Assembly: GCF_027594545.1 (NCBI RefSeq)
Contig: NZ_CP115160.1
Coordinates: forward strand, 62,001 to 126,000
Length of the DNA stretch: 64,000 nucleotides
Direction: 5' to 3'
Source: Algoriphagus sp. TR-M9
GTDB lineage: Bacteria > Bacteroidota > Bacteroidia > Cytophagales > Cyclobacteriaceae
Under the pieces are notes generated by a model. That model was not told the origin of the DNA. It did no database searches and saw only the letters and a list, made by a program, of their open reading frames with translations. Position 1 is the stretch's first letter. Each line of letters starts with the position of its first letter. The translations under genes and the position numbers were made by a program. Below are positions 26,431 through 36,133 of the stretch, one piece after another.

Positions 26431-28521
26431 TTAGCTTTTGTTAATGTTTTCAGTTACAGGGTTGGTAAATCTGACTACCATCAGGGAATAATCGTCATCG
26501 ATAAGCCCATCACCTTCTACAAAAGTATGCAGGGAGTCAATGATTATTTCCCGGATTTCATGGGGTGTCCGCTCGTGATAAACTTCCAGCAAAGTTCTAA
26601 TTCTCTCAAAACCAAACTGCTGGGATTTCTTGTTTTTTGCTTCTACTATTCCATCGGTAAACAGGACCAGTACATCCCCGGTCAAATAGGTAAATGTCTT
26701 TTCCTCAACGTGTTTCTCGTACTGCTTGTTTCTTAAAATTCCCAGGCCAAGCCCGTCTACGCTTAAATACTCTGCGATGTTCCGGTTTTTTTGATACATC
26801 AGCGTAGGCATGTGTCCTGCTCTGGAGTGTGTGATGGACTGTTCCTGGGTATTGATCAGTAAGATGGAAGCGGTGATGAAGTGGTTTCTTTCCAGGCATT
26901 TACTCAAGGCGGAATTTGCCCTGATCATAAACTCCTGCATGGAAAGGTTGAGTTGAATCAAGCTTTGAAAAATACCCTTCATCTGGGACATATGGAATGC
27001 CGCCGAGGTTCCTTTGCCAGAGACATCTCCTATGATGAGTACAAACCTGTGCTGGTCCAGTTGAAAAGTATCATAGTAATCTCCACCCACTTCATCCGCA
27101 GCATGAGAATACGCACAGATTTCAAAATGCTCATTATGATCCAGCTTGTCCGGAAGTAAGGATTTTTGGACGCGCTGGGCAATTTTTAACTCTTCCTGAT
27201 ATCTCTCGTTTTGGATCGCCTGGTTTAGCAGTCTGTGGTTTTCTACAGCGATACAGGCTTGTCTGCCGAATGTGGAGATGATATTCACCATTTCCTTATT
27301 GAATCCATCGGATACCTCTTTGCAAAGCACCATCCTGCCGATGGCGGCTTTGTTGATAATCAGGGGGACCAGCAGGGCCGATTGAAACTTGGGATGTGCT
27401 ATCCGTACCGCAAGGGGATTGAGATTGTCAGGCTTGCTATCAGTAGCCCATTCTTGGGCACTTTTCTGTTTTTGGATCAGTTCAGATACCTCGGCTCTGG
27501 TTTGCTCATCTATGAATCTTTCCTGAAAAAAACCATCCGGATACTCTTCGGTATTCATTTGTAGCCATGCTGCGTCTGCATAGGCCGCACTCATGCAGGA
27601 ATCCATCAGGATATCCAGCACCTGCTCCTCGTTTTCTTCAGGCTGTATGGACTGGCTGAGCCTTTGGAAATTAATCGCCTCAGTCAGCTTTTGCTCAAAA
27701 ACAGAAGAGGTGGGGAGATTAAAAAGCGTTACTAAAAAGCTGAAAAGAGCATAAACCAGAATGAACCAAAACAAAGCCAGCAGAAAAAGATTGCTGGTTA
27801 GATTGACAGGATATCTCTCTTCGGAAGAAAAAAAGTAAGTCTCATAGAAAAGAAAACCTGCGCAAAAGATAATGATGCTGAGAAATAGCAGGGACTTCCA
27901 TTTTTCCTTAAAAGTCAAGTAAGGAATCCACTTCAGATTACCTGAAAGAATGACCGCAAGTATCCCCAAGAATACAAATCCAAAGATGTAACTGTACCCT
28001 ATTTGTCCCCGGTCAAAGAAAACAAGTAAGATTGCACCCAGCATGGCAAACTCAAATGCCTGCCATTGCTTCATCACCCGCTTGGTTTTCTGATACAGAA
28101 TCAAATGACGCCAAAGCAAGGAGGTGGAAATCAGAAATATAGTAATCAACCCAAAATTGATGTGATAGAAAAAATTCATCAAAAATGGCTCTGTGGCCAG
28201 CTTGCTATCACCTAATGCCATGTAGAACAATCCAATAAATAAGGATACCGCTAGCGCAAATAGACCTGTGGAGGCACCGCGCCAGATAAGGTTCAGAAAG
28301 TCACTCTGGGAACTGGTAGATATGGAGTATTTATAAAAGAAATAAACTGTGAGGAAAAATAATGACTCTAAAATCCAGGTGAATTCCACCGCTATACCAG
28401 AGTCCATTTCATTCAAGATTCCAAATAGCCTCACCAAATCCACAAACAATAAGGCAAGCCAAACCAGAATGGCTAACAGCAAGCTGAGTTTACCTATATG
28501 AATTGGTGGTCGTTTGATCAT
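26431..28521 (-). CDS. Membrane-anchored GAF-PP2C (SpoIIE-type) phosphatase
   Basis: A 696-residue sensor phosphatase. About eight hydrophobic helices fill residues 12-270, a GAF domain lies at about 290-430, and a SpoIIE-type PP2C domain fills the C-terminus from about 455. Metal-binding motifs are DEVGGDYYDTF, IGDVSGKGTSAAFHMSQ and LVLFTDGIVEAK. In Rsb-type modules it dephosphorylates the STAS partner in response to a signal, here sensed by the membrane or GAF part. The ligand is unknown. Confidence 0.9.
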   Translation of the reverse strand: MIKRPPIHIGKLSLLLAILVWLALLFVDLVRLFGILNEMDSGIAVEFTWILESLFFLTVYFFYKYSISTSSQSDFLNLIWRGASTGLFALAVSLFIGLFYMALGDSKLATEPFLMNFFYHINFGLITIFLISTSLLWRHLILYQKTKRVMKQWQAFEFAMLGAILLVFFDRGQIGYSYIFGFVFLGILAVILSGNLKWIPYLTFKEKWKSLLFLSIIIFCAGFLFYETYFFSSEERYPVNLTSNLFLLALFWFILVYALFSFLVTLFNLPTSSVFEQKLTEAINFQRLSQSIQPEENEEQVLDILMDSCMSAAYADAAWLQMNTEEYPDGFFQERFIDEQTRAEVSELIQKQKSAQEWATDSKPDNLNPLAVRIAHPKFQSALLVPLIINKAAIGRMVLCKEVSDGFNKEMVNIISTFGRQACIAVENHRLLNQAIQNERYQEELKIAQRVQKSLLPDKLDHNEHFEICAYSHAADEVGGDYYDTFQLDQHRFVLIIGDVSGKGTSAAFHMSQMKGIFQSLIQLNLSMQEFMIRANSALSKCLERNHFITASILLINTQEQSITHSRAGHMPTLMYQKNRNIAEYLSVDGLGLGILRNKQYEKHVEEKTFTYLTGDVLVLFTDGIVEAKNKKSQQFGFERIRTLLEVYHERTPHEIREIIIDSLHTFVEGDGLIDDDYSLMVVRFTNPVTENINKS

Positions 28522-28636
28522 GAATGTGCTACCACAATATTACTCAATAGGATGGAAAAAATTGACTCATCCGTCTTTCTCTACCTAGGCTACTTGTTAA
28601 AAAGTGTAAAAACCAGCTAAGCTGTAATACTAAGAA

Positions 28637-28948
28637 TCAGGTGCAAATCAAGTCCTCGATCACTCCTACGCCATATTTCTCATCGATCATCGCCAGTACT
28701 TTGCTCTTATTCATCATCAATTCTTTTTTGATCGGACCCGAGCTGAGTTTCACAAAAAGTTTTTTGTCCCGAACAAATACGGAGCTGGTCCTGTCAGCAA
28801 TAGTCTTACCGACCAGTTCTGGCCAGTCATGTACCAATGACTTTTCTCTGAATTTCCCCTCCAGGCGATAGGCTTTCAATAGATCATTGAAAGCTGATTC
28901 TAAGGGAGCTGCTTCTTTTTTTCTGCTGAAATAGGAGTCTCTGGCCAT
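28637..28948 (-). CDS. DUF721 (DciA-like) protein
   Basis: A 103-residue soluble protein with the DUF721 core (LVHDWPELVGKTIADRTSSV, KLFVKLSSGPIKKEL). DUF721 contains the bacterial helicase-loading protein DciA; many short homologs are unassigned, so a role in DnaB loading is plausible but not shown. It lies 12 bp after hemW. Confidence 0.82.
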   Translation of the reverse strand: MARDSYFSRKKEAAPLESAFNDLLKAYRLEGKFREKSLVHDWPELVGKTIADRTSSVFVRDKKLFVKLSSGPIKKELMMNKSKVLAMIDEKYGVGVIEDLICT

Positions 28949-28960
28949 GGGGTTTGGTGT

Positions 28961-30082
28961 TCAGATGAAAAGCGCAGACGAAATACTATCTGCTAGTAAT
29001 TTACCGGATTTGCTCAAAGATAGGTGATTCTCTTTCCAAATCAGCCAACCCTCCTCCTGCATCTGCGCAAGAATACGTTCTTTGTCCTGGGCTAAATCCA
29101 CCTGGTACTTTTCTTTTATTTCATCCAAATCTATTCCCCAAATGGTTCTTAAACCTGTCAGAATATATTCGTTGAGATTTTCTTCTGCTGAAAGCTGCTC
29201 TTTTTCAAACGGAACTTGCTCCTTTTCCAGGGATTTGAGGTAAAGTGCATTATTGGAGGGGTTTGCTCCTCTGTCTTTTCCGTCGAAGGAATGTGCGCTG
29301 GGACCCACACCCAAAAAAGGCACCGCTTTCCAGTAATTCATATTGTGCAATGCAAACTCACCAGGCTTTCCAAAATTAGATACTTCATATTGGATATATC
29401 CTGCGGAGGCTGTCATTTCTTGAAGGAGTTCAAATTGCTCGGCTACAAAATCCTCATCGGCCGGAATGAACTTGCCTTTTTCTGTCCAGTTTCCCAGTGC
29501 CGTTTTGGGCTCCACGGTTAATGCATAGCTGGAGATATGTCCCGGGTTTTGGTTGATCGCCATTGTCAGATCTCTTTTCCAAAGGGCGTGATCTGCATGT
29601 GGGAACCCATAAATGAGATCCAGACTGAATTTTTCGAAGCCTACTTTTCGGGCATTCTCTATAGCCAATCTGGACTCCTCGGCAGAATGAGCGCGGTTGT
29701 AGAATTTTAATACTTTTTCCTCAAAACTTTGAATCCCCAGGCTAAGGCGATCTATACCCAGTGATTTCCATGAGTGTAGGTTTTCCTTGGACAGGTCATC
29801 TGGATTTGCCTCTAGGGTCACCTCTTCCCAAGCTGAGCCAAAGGTATCCGAAATTGTGTCAAGGATTTGCTCCAGCTCCTGCGCTTCTAGAAGTGATGGC
29901 GTACCGCCTCCAAAGTATACTGTCTCAATGCTGAGATCACTGAGGTATGCTTTGCGCAAGTTGAGTTCCTTGCAGATCATTTGCACCATGTGGGCTTTTC
30001 TATCCAGATTGGTACTGAAGTGGAAATCACAATAGTGACATGCCTGCCTGCAAAAAGGGATGTGTATATATATGCCTGCCAC
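28961..30082 (-). CDS. hemW: HemW-like radical SAM protein
   Basis: A radical SAM protein of the HemN/HemW family; HemW binds heme and is thought to act as a heme chaperone, not as a coproporphyrinogen dehydrogenase. The cluster motif is CRQACHYC (Cys 11, 15, 18) after MAGIYIHIPF, the usual N-terminus. The start is GTG at 30082; the next upstream start is also GTG (30127) and would only add 15 unlikely residues. The 373-residue length fits HemW. Other motifs are YFGGGTPSLL and DLIYGFPHAD. Confidence 0.9.
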   Translation of the reverse strand: MAGIYIHIPFCRQACHYCDFHFSTNLDRKAHMVQMICKELNLRKAYLSDLSIETVYFGGGTPSLLEAQELEQILDTISDTFGSAWEEVTLEANPDDLSKENLHSWKSLGIDRLSLGIQSFEEKVLKFYNRAHSAEESRLAIENARKVGFEKFSLDLIYGFPHADHALWKRDLTMAINQNPGHISSYALTVEPKTALGNWTEKGKFIPADEDFVAEQFELLQEMTASAGYIQYEVSNFGKPGEFALHNMNYWKAVPFLGVGPSAHSFDGKDRGANPSNNALYLKSLEKEQVPFEKEQLSAEENLNEYILTGLRTIWGIDLDEIKEKYQVDLAQDKERILAQMQEEGWLIWKENHLSLSKSGKLLADSISSALFI

Positions 30083-30128
30083 GTTGATTTCTGTTAATTT
30101 GCGAATATAATCAATCCCGCACTGCACT

Positions 30129-31826
30129 TTGAAATTATCCGTTTTGGTATGCTTATTTTACTTTTTTTGGGCTGGCCCAAAGGCATTTTCCCAAACAGGA
30201 TTTTGGCTGAAGATGGAGGATGGGCGATCGGTCTCTTCCTGGCAAAGTTTCCCTTCTGCCATACAGGCTTTGGCTAAGGTAGACTCTACCTTGAGCGGAT
30301 TACAAGCTTCAGGTTTTTTGGAAGCTTACGCTACCGAAGAATATTTGGCCCAGGATTCTTTGCTGGTGGTTCTTGAGCTTGGAAATGAATACCTGTGGGA
30401 GGATTTGCGTACAGATCAGGTTCCTCTAGCACTTAGGAATAAGGTAGCACCGGTGACCTCCAGCTATGCAGATGCGGAGCGCTGGATGAAAGGGGTGATC
30501 CGAAATGCAGAAAATTCGGGTTTCCCTTTTGCGCAGCTCAAAATAGACAGTCTTGCCCGTGAGGGAAATAGGCTCTCAGGCACTATTGTCTACGATTCTG
30601 GGCCGATTATTCTATGGGACAGTCTGGCGGTGGAGGGCAATACCAGTACCAAAATTAACTATTTACAGCAGCTGACAGGAATTAAGGCAGGGGAGCCTTT
30701 TTCCCAGAATCAACTAGAGGTGGCCGAGCAAATTCTCCGGAGATCTCCGTATTTCAGGCTAGTGGCGCCGGCAGCTCTTTCGTTTCAGATCAAAAAAGCT
30801 AAACCCACATTTACGCTTAGCGATAGAAACACCAATGTCTTCGATGGGGTTATCGGCTTTTTGCCCAATGAAAACGAACCTGGGAAAATGCTCATCACTG
30901 GGCAGCTCGACCTGCAGCTTTATCACTTGGGTGGCCGGGGCCGGGATATTTCTGTGAACTGGCAACGCTTGAATGTGCAGTCGCAAAGTTTGGAATTAGC
31001 TGCCAAAGAATCATTTGTGTTTAACAGCCCGCTGGATGTGATGCTGGAGTTTAGTTTGCTCAAGCAGGATAGTACTTTTTTAAATCGATACTTGGGCTTG
31101 GACTTTGGATACCATGCAGGTGAGCGGAGTTATTTACGGTTTTTTACCAAAAGGCAGTCCGGCGATTTATTGAGTAGCTCTGGGATGGACACGGTGAGTG
31201 TACTGCCAGATGTGGCAGACTTCAGGTGGAATCAATATGGGCTGGGCTGGGAGTGGGATGCTTTGGATTTTCCATATTTTCCCCGGAGGGGTACTAAGAT
31301 TAATGTTCAAGTCTCTATAGGCAATAAAAAAATACTGGAAAACACGGGCATTCCCTCTGATGTATATGGGGGATTAGACCTGAATACCCCCCAGTATGCA
31401 GGCTGGGCATCGGTGGAGACGCACGTGTTTGTCAGTCAGAACTGGGGGATGTGGTTTCGCGGGAGTGGTGGACTGATAGAAAATGAAAACCTACTTTTGA
31501 ACGATTTGTATAGAATAGGAGGGCTCAAATCCATACGCGGATTCAATGAGAAGTTCTTTTTTGCAAGATCCTATGCTTATGTCAATGCAGAACAGCGGCT
31601 TTTTTTTGGGGAAAATTCATATCTATTGGCATTTGCTGATTTTGGCATCTTGGAAAACCCTTTCTTTGTATCAGCTATAGACAGGCCGGTCTCCTTTGGT
31701 GCAGGAATCAATCTGGACACCGGATCGGGAGTTTTTAGCTTTATTTATGGTGTAGGTAAATCCAATTTGCAAACTTTGCAGTTCTCCCATTCTAAGATTC
31801 ATTTTGGCTATTTAGCCCGTTTTTGA
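30129..31826 (+). CDS. BamA/TamA-like outer membrane protein
   Basis: A 565-residue Omp85-type protein with a signal peptide (MKLSVLVCLFYFFWAGPKAFS, then Q), POTRA-like segments at about residues 40-230 (GPIILWDSLAVEGNTSTKIN, GIKAGEPFSQNQLEVAEQIL) and a C-terminal barrel with the loop-6 motif SIRGFNEKFFF. Smaller than BamA, it resembles TamA or a substrate-specific Omp85. The start is TTG 30129: no ATG exists that keeps the signal peptide. It diverges from hemW with 46 bp between start codons. Confidence 0.82.
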   Translation: MKLSVLVCLFYFFWAGPKAFSQTGFWLKMEDGRSVSSWQSFPSAIQALAKVDSTLSGLQASGFLEAYATEEYLAQDSLLVVLELGNEYLWEDLRTDQVPLALRNKVAPVTSSYADAERWMKGVIRNAENSGFPFAQLKIDSLAREGNRLSGTIVYDSGPIILWDSLAVEGNTSTKINYLQQLTGIKAGEPFSQNQLEVAEQILRRSPYFRLVAPAALSFQIKKAKPTFTLSDRNTNVFDGVIGFLPNENEPGKMLITGQLDLQLYHLGGRGRDISVNWQRLNVQSQSLELAAKESFVFNSPLDVMLEFSLLKQDSTFLNRYLGLDFGYHAGERSYLRFFTKRQSGDLLSSSGMDTVSVLPDVADFRWNQYGLGWEWDALDFPYFPRRGTKINVQVSIGNKKILENTGIPSDVYGGLDLNTPQYAGWASVETHVFVSQNWGMWFRGSGGLIENENLLLNDLYRIGGLKSIRGFNEKFFFARSYAYVNAEQRLFFGENSYLLAFADFGILENPFFVSAIDRPVSFGAGINLDTGSGVFSFIYGVGKSNLQTLQFSHSKIHFGYLARF

Positions 31827-31828
31827 GC

Positions 31829-32947
31829 ATGAAAAAACAGTACATTCAAATTTTCATTTTTCTGATCGGATTGTTATCCATTCCAAGATTGAATGCTCAG
31901 GTACTTGAAGATTACAATCAGGACTGGGAGGAAGGAGAGCGCGAAACTTGGTTTAGCTCCAATGACCGTCTGGTGGTGGATTTGAACCTGGAGACTTTTC
32001 CTTTGGCTTCATTTTCATTTGAGTTTCCGGATCACTCTGTGGTTTTTGTAGGAGAAAAGCTTTGGTTTTTCACCGAGAATGACACCGCATTTACCCAGGA
32101 AGTAGGAGCTTTTAAGGAGAATTTTGAGGGTAAGGAGGCTAAGCTCATGGTATTCAAAGAGGGGATTTCCGTAGAAGATGCAAAAGTCCAAAAAATCCTA
32201 TCGAAACAGTCAGCTTTAAAGGGAGATCAAACTGCAGGATTGGCTATTCACAAGAGAGCTTTGGATAGACAGACCATCCGGGATTTTTATATAGTAGCAT
32301 TATTAATTTCACTATTGATTATTGCTATTTATAAATGGGCTTACCCATATAATTTCTCCATTTTAGCTAAGCCTTCTTCTATGTTAAATGCAGAAGATTT
32401 TTCTGAAAGTGGAGGCCTACAGAAGTTTTTCTCATTAGATATTCTGTTTTATGTCTTCGTAGTTAATATGCTATTGTGTTTGGTTTTGCTCACAGGGCTG
32501 GTGTTTTTCCGGCAGGAGTGGGTGAGTACCCGTATAGATTTGAGTTTTGGGGCACTGCTGACTATGTGGGGTTTCGGTACTTTATTCCTATTGCTGCTTG
32601 CGATGCTGAAGTTCACCGGGATCAAAATATTGGCATTCCTGTTTGATCTAGGCAAAATCGAGTTTCCACATTTCTTTTATTTGCTGAGGCTGATGATGAT
32701 TTCTATATTGATCATGTCAGTTGTTTCTATGTTTTTTTTAATGAACGAATTTTATTTGGTAAAACCTGTCTTAGAACTCTCATTTACAGGGTTGTTTTGG
32801 TTCTATATGGCAGGGATTTTTGGCTTGTTTTTAATTATGGTGAATAGACTGGGCTTTAAGAAATACCATTTATTTACTTACCTTTGCATCGCAGAATTAG
32901 TGCCTTTTTTAATCTTGGCTAAGTTGATGCTGGATTTTGGGTATTAA
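31829..32947 (+). CDS. DUF4271 membrane protein
   Basis: A 372-residue protein from ATG 31829, 2 bp after the Omp85 gene stop. The N-terminal signal (MKKQYIQIFIFLIGLLSIPRLNA) is followed by an extracytoplasmic region to about residue 150, then seven or so hydrophobic helices. A DUF4271 gene just upstream of hemD is a recurrent Bacteroidota pattern (from memory). Function unknown; linkage hints at heme synthesis or the envelope. Confidence 0.75.
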   Translation: MKKQYIQIFIFLIGLLSIPRLNAQVLEDYNQDWEEGERETWFSSNDRLVVDLNLETFPLASFSFEFPDHSVVFVGEKLWFFTENDTAFTQEVGAFKENFEGKEAKLMVFKEGISVEDAKVQKILSKQSALKGDQTAGLAIHKRALDRQTIRDFYIVALLISLLIIAIYKWAYPYNFSILAKPSSMLNAEDFSESGGLQKFFSLDILFYVFVVNMLLCLVLLTGLVFFRQEWVSTRIDLSFGALLTMWGFGTLFLLLLAMLKFTGIKILAFLFDLGKIEFPHFFYLLRLMMISILIMSVVSMFFLMNEFYLVKPVLELSFTGLFWFYMAGIFGLFLIMVNRLGFKKYHLFTYLCIAELVPFLILAKLMLDFGY

Positions 32948-32985
32948 TTTATCTGCAAATCACCAACAAGGAATAACAATAAAGC

Positions 32986-33759
32986 ATGAGCGCAGTTACC
33001 AAAGACAGGTTTAGACCAGTAAAAAGTATTCTCGTATCACAACCTGCCCCTAGCGGAGCCAATTCACCATACGTACAATTAGCCGAAAAGTATAACTTGA
33101 AGATTGACTTTAGGCAGTTTATCAGGGTGGAGCCAGTTCCGTCAAAGGAATTCAGGAAGCAGAAAATAGATATTCTAAAGCATACCGCGGTGATCTTCAC
33201 CAGTAGAAATGCCATAGATCATTTCTTTGCTATCTGTAAAGATTTCAAAATCGAGATGCCTGCTGATATGAAGTATTTCTGTATTTCTGATCAGACAGCC
33301 CATTACCTTCAGAAGTATATTGTGATCCGAAAGCGCAAATTATTCGTAGGTCATCGAACAGCTCAGGATTTATTTGATTACTTTAAGAAGCATAAATCTG
33401 AGAAATACCTTTTCCCTTGTTCAGATATCCGAAAGGATGACATTCCGGACTATATGGATAAAAATGGGATTTCCTTTACCGAGGCGATCATCTATCATAC
33501 CTTGGCGGCAGATTTATCGGATCTAGCAGATGTGAAGTATGATATTTTGGCTTTTTTCAGTCCATCAGGGATCAAGTCATTGAAGGTCAACTTTCCGGAG
33601 TTTACTCAGGGGAACACTAGAATAGCTGCATTTGGTCCGACCACAGCCCAGGCTGTAAGAGATCTAGATTTGATTTTGGACATTGAAGCTCCGATGCCAA
33701 ATGCCCCAAGTATGACCGGCGCACTGGAGCTCTACATAAAAAAAGTCAATAGTTTGTAA
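32986..33759 (+). CDS. hemD: Uroporphyrinogen-III synthase
   Basis: Cyclises hydroxymethylbilane to uroporphyrinogen III in tetrapyrrole synthesis. The 257-residue product shows the HemD pattern: ILVSQPAPSG near the N-terminus, AVIFTSRNAIDHFF, the linker YLFPCSDIRKDDIPDYM, ILAFFSPSGIKSL and IAAFGPTTAQAV. Sequence conservation in HemD is low everywhere, so these scattered motifs are the main support. Other hem genes are not adjacent except hemW at 30 kb. Confidence 0.88.
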   Translation: MSAVTKDRFRPVKSILVSQPAPSGANSPYVQLAEKYNLKIDFRQFIRVEPVPSKEFRKQKIDILKHTAVIFTSRNAIDHFFAICKDFKIEMPADMKYFCISDQTAHYLQKYIVIRKRKLFVGHRTAQDLFDYFKKHKSEKYLFPCSDIRKDDIPDYMDKNGISFTEAIIYHTLAADLSDLADVKYDILAFFSPSGIKSLKVNFPEFTQGNTRIAAFGPTTAQAVRDLDLILDIEAPMPNAPSMTGALELYIKKVNSL

Positions 33760-33835
33760 AACTTAGAATCCAATTTTGTGGTTTTTCAGTTTAAATTCAT
33801 ACAATAGTTAAAGCATTGGACGAAAACACTACAAA

Positions 33836-34816
33836 ATGATTCAAAGAAGCCCCGGGAAAAGTTTACTGAAATATTCATTTCTCCTGCTCTTCTTTATGGG
33901 GGTAGGCTCGGTTTATGCCCAGCAGGATCCTCAGTTCACGCAGTACATGTATAACCGCATGTATTTCAATCCTGCTTTTGCAGGCAAAGGAGGTGGATTT
34001 GAGTTTTCGGCGCTTCATAGATCCCAGTGGGCAGGCTACTCCACCACTTCCGGTTCGGGAGGTGCTCCCACTACGCAGCTTTTGACAGCTCAAGGAGCAC
34101 TGGAAAGTAAAGGAATAGGATATGGGCTGACCATAGTGAATGATAATATAGGTGCTTCGAATAACTTGGAGGTCAATTTACAAGGGGCTTATCATCGTAG
34201 AGTCAATAGAGCTACGTTGAGTATTGGAGCTTATCTGGGAATGTATTCCAGTTCCCTTGACTATGGCGAGCTAGTGGTAGTAAATCCAGAGCCTAACCTT
34301 CCTGATGCAGGAAAAGAAAGTCAACTAAATTTCAATGCGGGATTGGGACTAGTGTGGGAAGCGCCAAAGTATTACATAGGCTTGAGCAGCAGGCATATCA
34401 ATCAACCGAGTTTTGATTTTGGTGATGGATCGTATGCCAATACATTGGAAAATCACACTTATCTCATGGCGGGATACAGGTTTAGACCTGTAGGTGCCTT
34501 GACTATTGAGCCCAGTTTTCTCTTAAAATCAGTGTCTTTCAATAATTTTTCTTACGAATTGAGCGTTATTGCTACGCATCAAAATAAAATTAGTGGAGGA
34601 TTGGGATTTCGGGGAGAAGAATCGGTATCGCTGCTGGTCGGTTACAGCCTCTTGAGAGATAATTCCCTAAAATTAGGTTATGCATTTGATTTAGTCTTCA
34701 GTGGAGTGGAAGCCAAAGAGCCCACAAGTCATGAACTCTTGCTTCGTTATACCCTTCCTAGTGTGACTCGGGAGATTCAAAGGGTAATCCAGCGAACTCC
34801 TAGATTTAGATTTTGA
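33836..34816 (+). CDS. PorP/SprF family type IX secretion membrane protein
   Basis: A 326-residue outer-membrane barrel protein with signal peptide (cleaved near VYAQ) and the family opening QQDPQFTQYMYNRMYFNPAFAGK. SprF/PorP proteins help export or anchor type IX cargo such as SprB-like adhesins on the cell surface. In Bacteroidota a PorP/SprF gene often precedes gldKLMN, as here, with 147 bp before gldK. Confidence 0.9.
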   Translation: MIQRSPGKSLLKYSFLLLFFMGVGSVYAQQDPQFTQYMYNRMYFNPAFAGKGGGFEFSALHRSQWAGYSTTSGSGGAPTTQLLTAQGALESKGIGYGLTIVNDNIGASNNLEVNLQGAYHRRVNRATLSIGAYLGMYSSSLDYGELVVVNPEPNLPDAGKESQLNFNAGLGLVWEAPKYYIGLSSRHINQPSFDFGDGSYANTLENHTYLMAGYRFRPVGALTIEPSFLLKSVSFNNFSYELSVIATHQNKISGGLGFRGEESVSLLVGYSLLRDNSLKLGYAFDLVFSGVEAKEPTSHELLLRYTLPSVTREIQRVIQRTPRFRF

Positions 34817-34841
34817 TGTTAACTTAGAAAAGCTAGATTTG
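34812..34841 (+). promoter_or_regulatory. Candidate promoter of gldKLMN
   Basis: TTTG (34812-34815), 18-bp spacer and TAGATTTG (34834-34841) match the Bacteroidota -33/-7 pattern exactly. The -33 element overlaps the porP stop codon, and the leader to gldK would be over 100 nt. Confidence 0.55.
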
Positions 34842-34963
34842 AGGCAAAATTGAAATTATCTCAAAATTATCATTGTCCTTTATTTGGCAGGTTATTTGCA
34901 TTATTGTGCCAAATTCAGCTAAATTTCGACCTTTGAGGATAATTTACAGCTCGTAATTATTTG

Positions 34964-36079
34964 ATGAACGAAAAAACGTCATTTATGTATAAAAAAATTA
35001 ACTTTCGCTTATTGCCCATAACCCTAGGTTTGGCAATAGCAACAATTTTACCTGGTTGTAGTCTTTTTGGGAAAAAAGGAACAGCTAGTGAAAAATTGAA
35101 TAGACGAGGAGAAGTGACGGGCGTTCCGAAGCGGTCAAACTGGCAACAAAACCTTCCATATGATATGGTTCCTGTGAAAGCAGGTACATTCTGGATGGGG
35201 CAGGCTGATGAAGATATCGCTTACACTCAGTCATCATTGAATAAGCAGATTACTATTTCTGAATTTTTCATGGACAAATATGAAGTGTCCAATAACAAAT
35301 ACAGGCAATTTTTGGAGTCTGTAAAAAGCGGAACCTACGAAAACGGTACCTCCACTACCTTAAAAGATCCACCTCAGTTGAACTATGATGAGTTGAAACC
35401 AGATACTACAGTTTGGTCTACTAGCTTTTCCTATCACTATGGAGATCCTTTGATGGAGTTTTACTTTGACCACCCTGCATTTGACAACTATCCCGTGGTT
35501 GGTGTCTCTTGGGATCAGGCAAAGAAATACTGTGAGTGGAGAACCTACTACATGAATGCAAATGACGATAGTGATTTTGACGGACCAAGTTTCCGACTGC
35601 CGTCCGAAGCTGAATGGGAGTATGCTGCCAAAGGAGGAAAAGACATTGCTAAATATCCTTGGGGAGGCCCATACCTGAAAAACAAGAGAGGTTGCTTAAT
35701 GGCTAACTTCAAACCAGGTAGAGGTAACTATATCGACGATGGTTTTGCTTACACTGCACCAGTGGATGTATTTGCCCCGAATGGATTTGGACTTTACAAT
35801 ATGTCTGGAAATGTGGCCGAATGGGTATTGGATGCTTATGCTACCACGGCCTCTTCCATCACTTGGGATTTAGATCCGGTATATGATGATCCGAATGAGC
35901 CAAGAAAAGTAGTAAGAGGCGGTAGCTGGAAAGATATTGCCCATTACCTAGAAACCAGTACTAGGGCTTATGAATATGAGGATGTAGCTCAGGCGCACAT
36001 TGGATTCAGAACTACCATGACCTTCATCGGTAGATCCGGTTCTATGGATGTGAAGAGCTCAAACAGAAGAAGACGATAA
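34964..36079 (+). CDS. gldK: Gliding motility / T9SS lipoprotein GldK
   Basis: GldK (PorK) forms, with GldN, a periplasmic ring under the outer membrane in the type IX secretion machine. The product has a lipobox LPGC and a formylglycine-generating-enzyme-like domain (MVPVKAGTFWMGQ, DKYEVSNNKYRQFL, RLPSEAEWEYAAKGG, KVVRGGSWKD, HIGFRTTM) without sulfatase-modifying function in this family. Start is ATG 34964; ATG 34985 is an alternative that directly begins the lipoprotein signal. Confidence 0.95.
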   Translation: MNEKTSFMYKKINFRLLPITLGLAIATILPGCSLFGKKGTASEKLNRRGEVTGVPKRSNWQQNLPYDMVPVKAGTFWMGQADEDIAYTQSSLNKQITISEFFMDKYEVSNNKYRQFLESVKSGTYENGTSTTLKDPPQLNYDELKPDTTVWSTSFSYHYGDPLMEFYFDHPAFDNYPVVGVSWDQAKKYCEWRTYYMNANDDSDFDGPSFRLPSEAEWEYAAKGGKDIAKYPWGGPYLKNKRGCLMANFKPGRGNYIDDGFAYTAPVDVFAPNGFGLYNMSGNVAEWVLDAYATTASSITWDLDPVYDDPNEPRKVVRGGSWKDIAHYLETSTRAYEYEDVAQAHIGFRTTMTFIGRSGSMDVKSSNRRRR

Positions 36080-36133
36080 CTCATCTTATAAAACAATCAA
36101 AACTACCTAACAACTTTATCATTAATTTATCTC

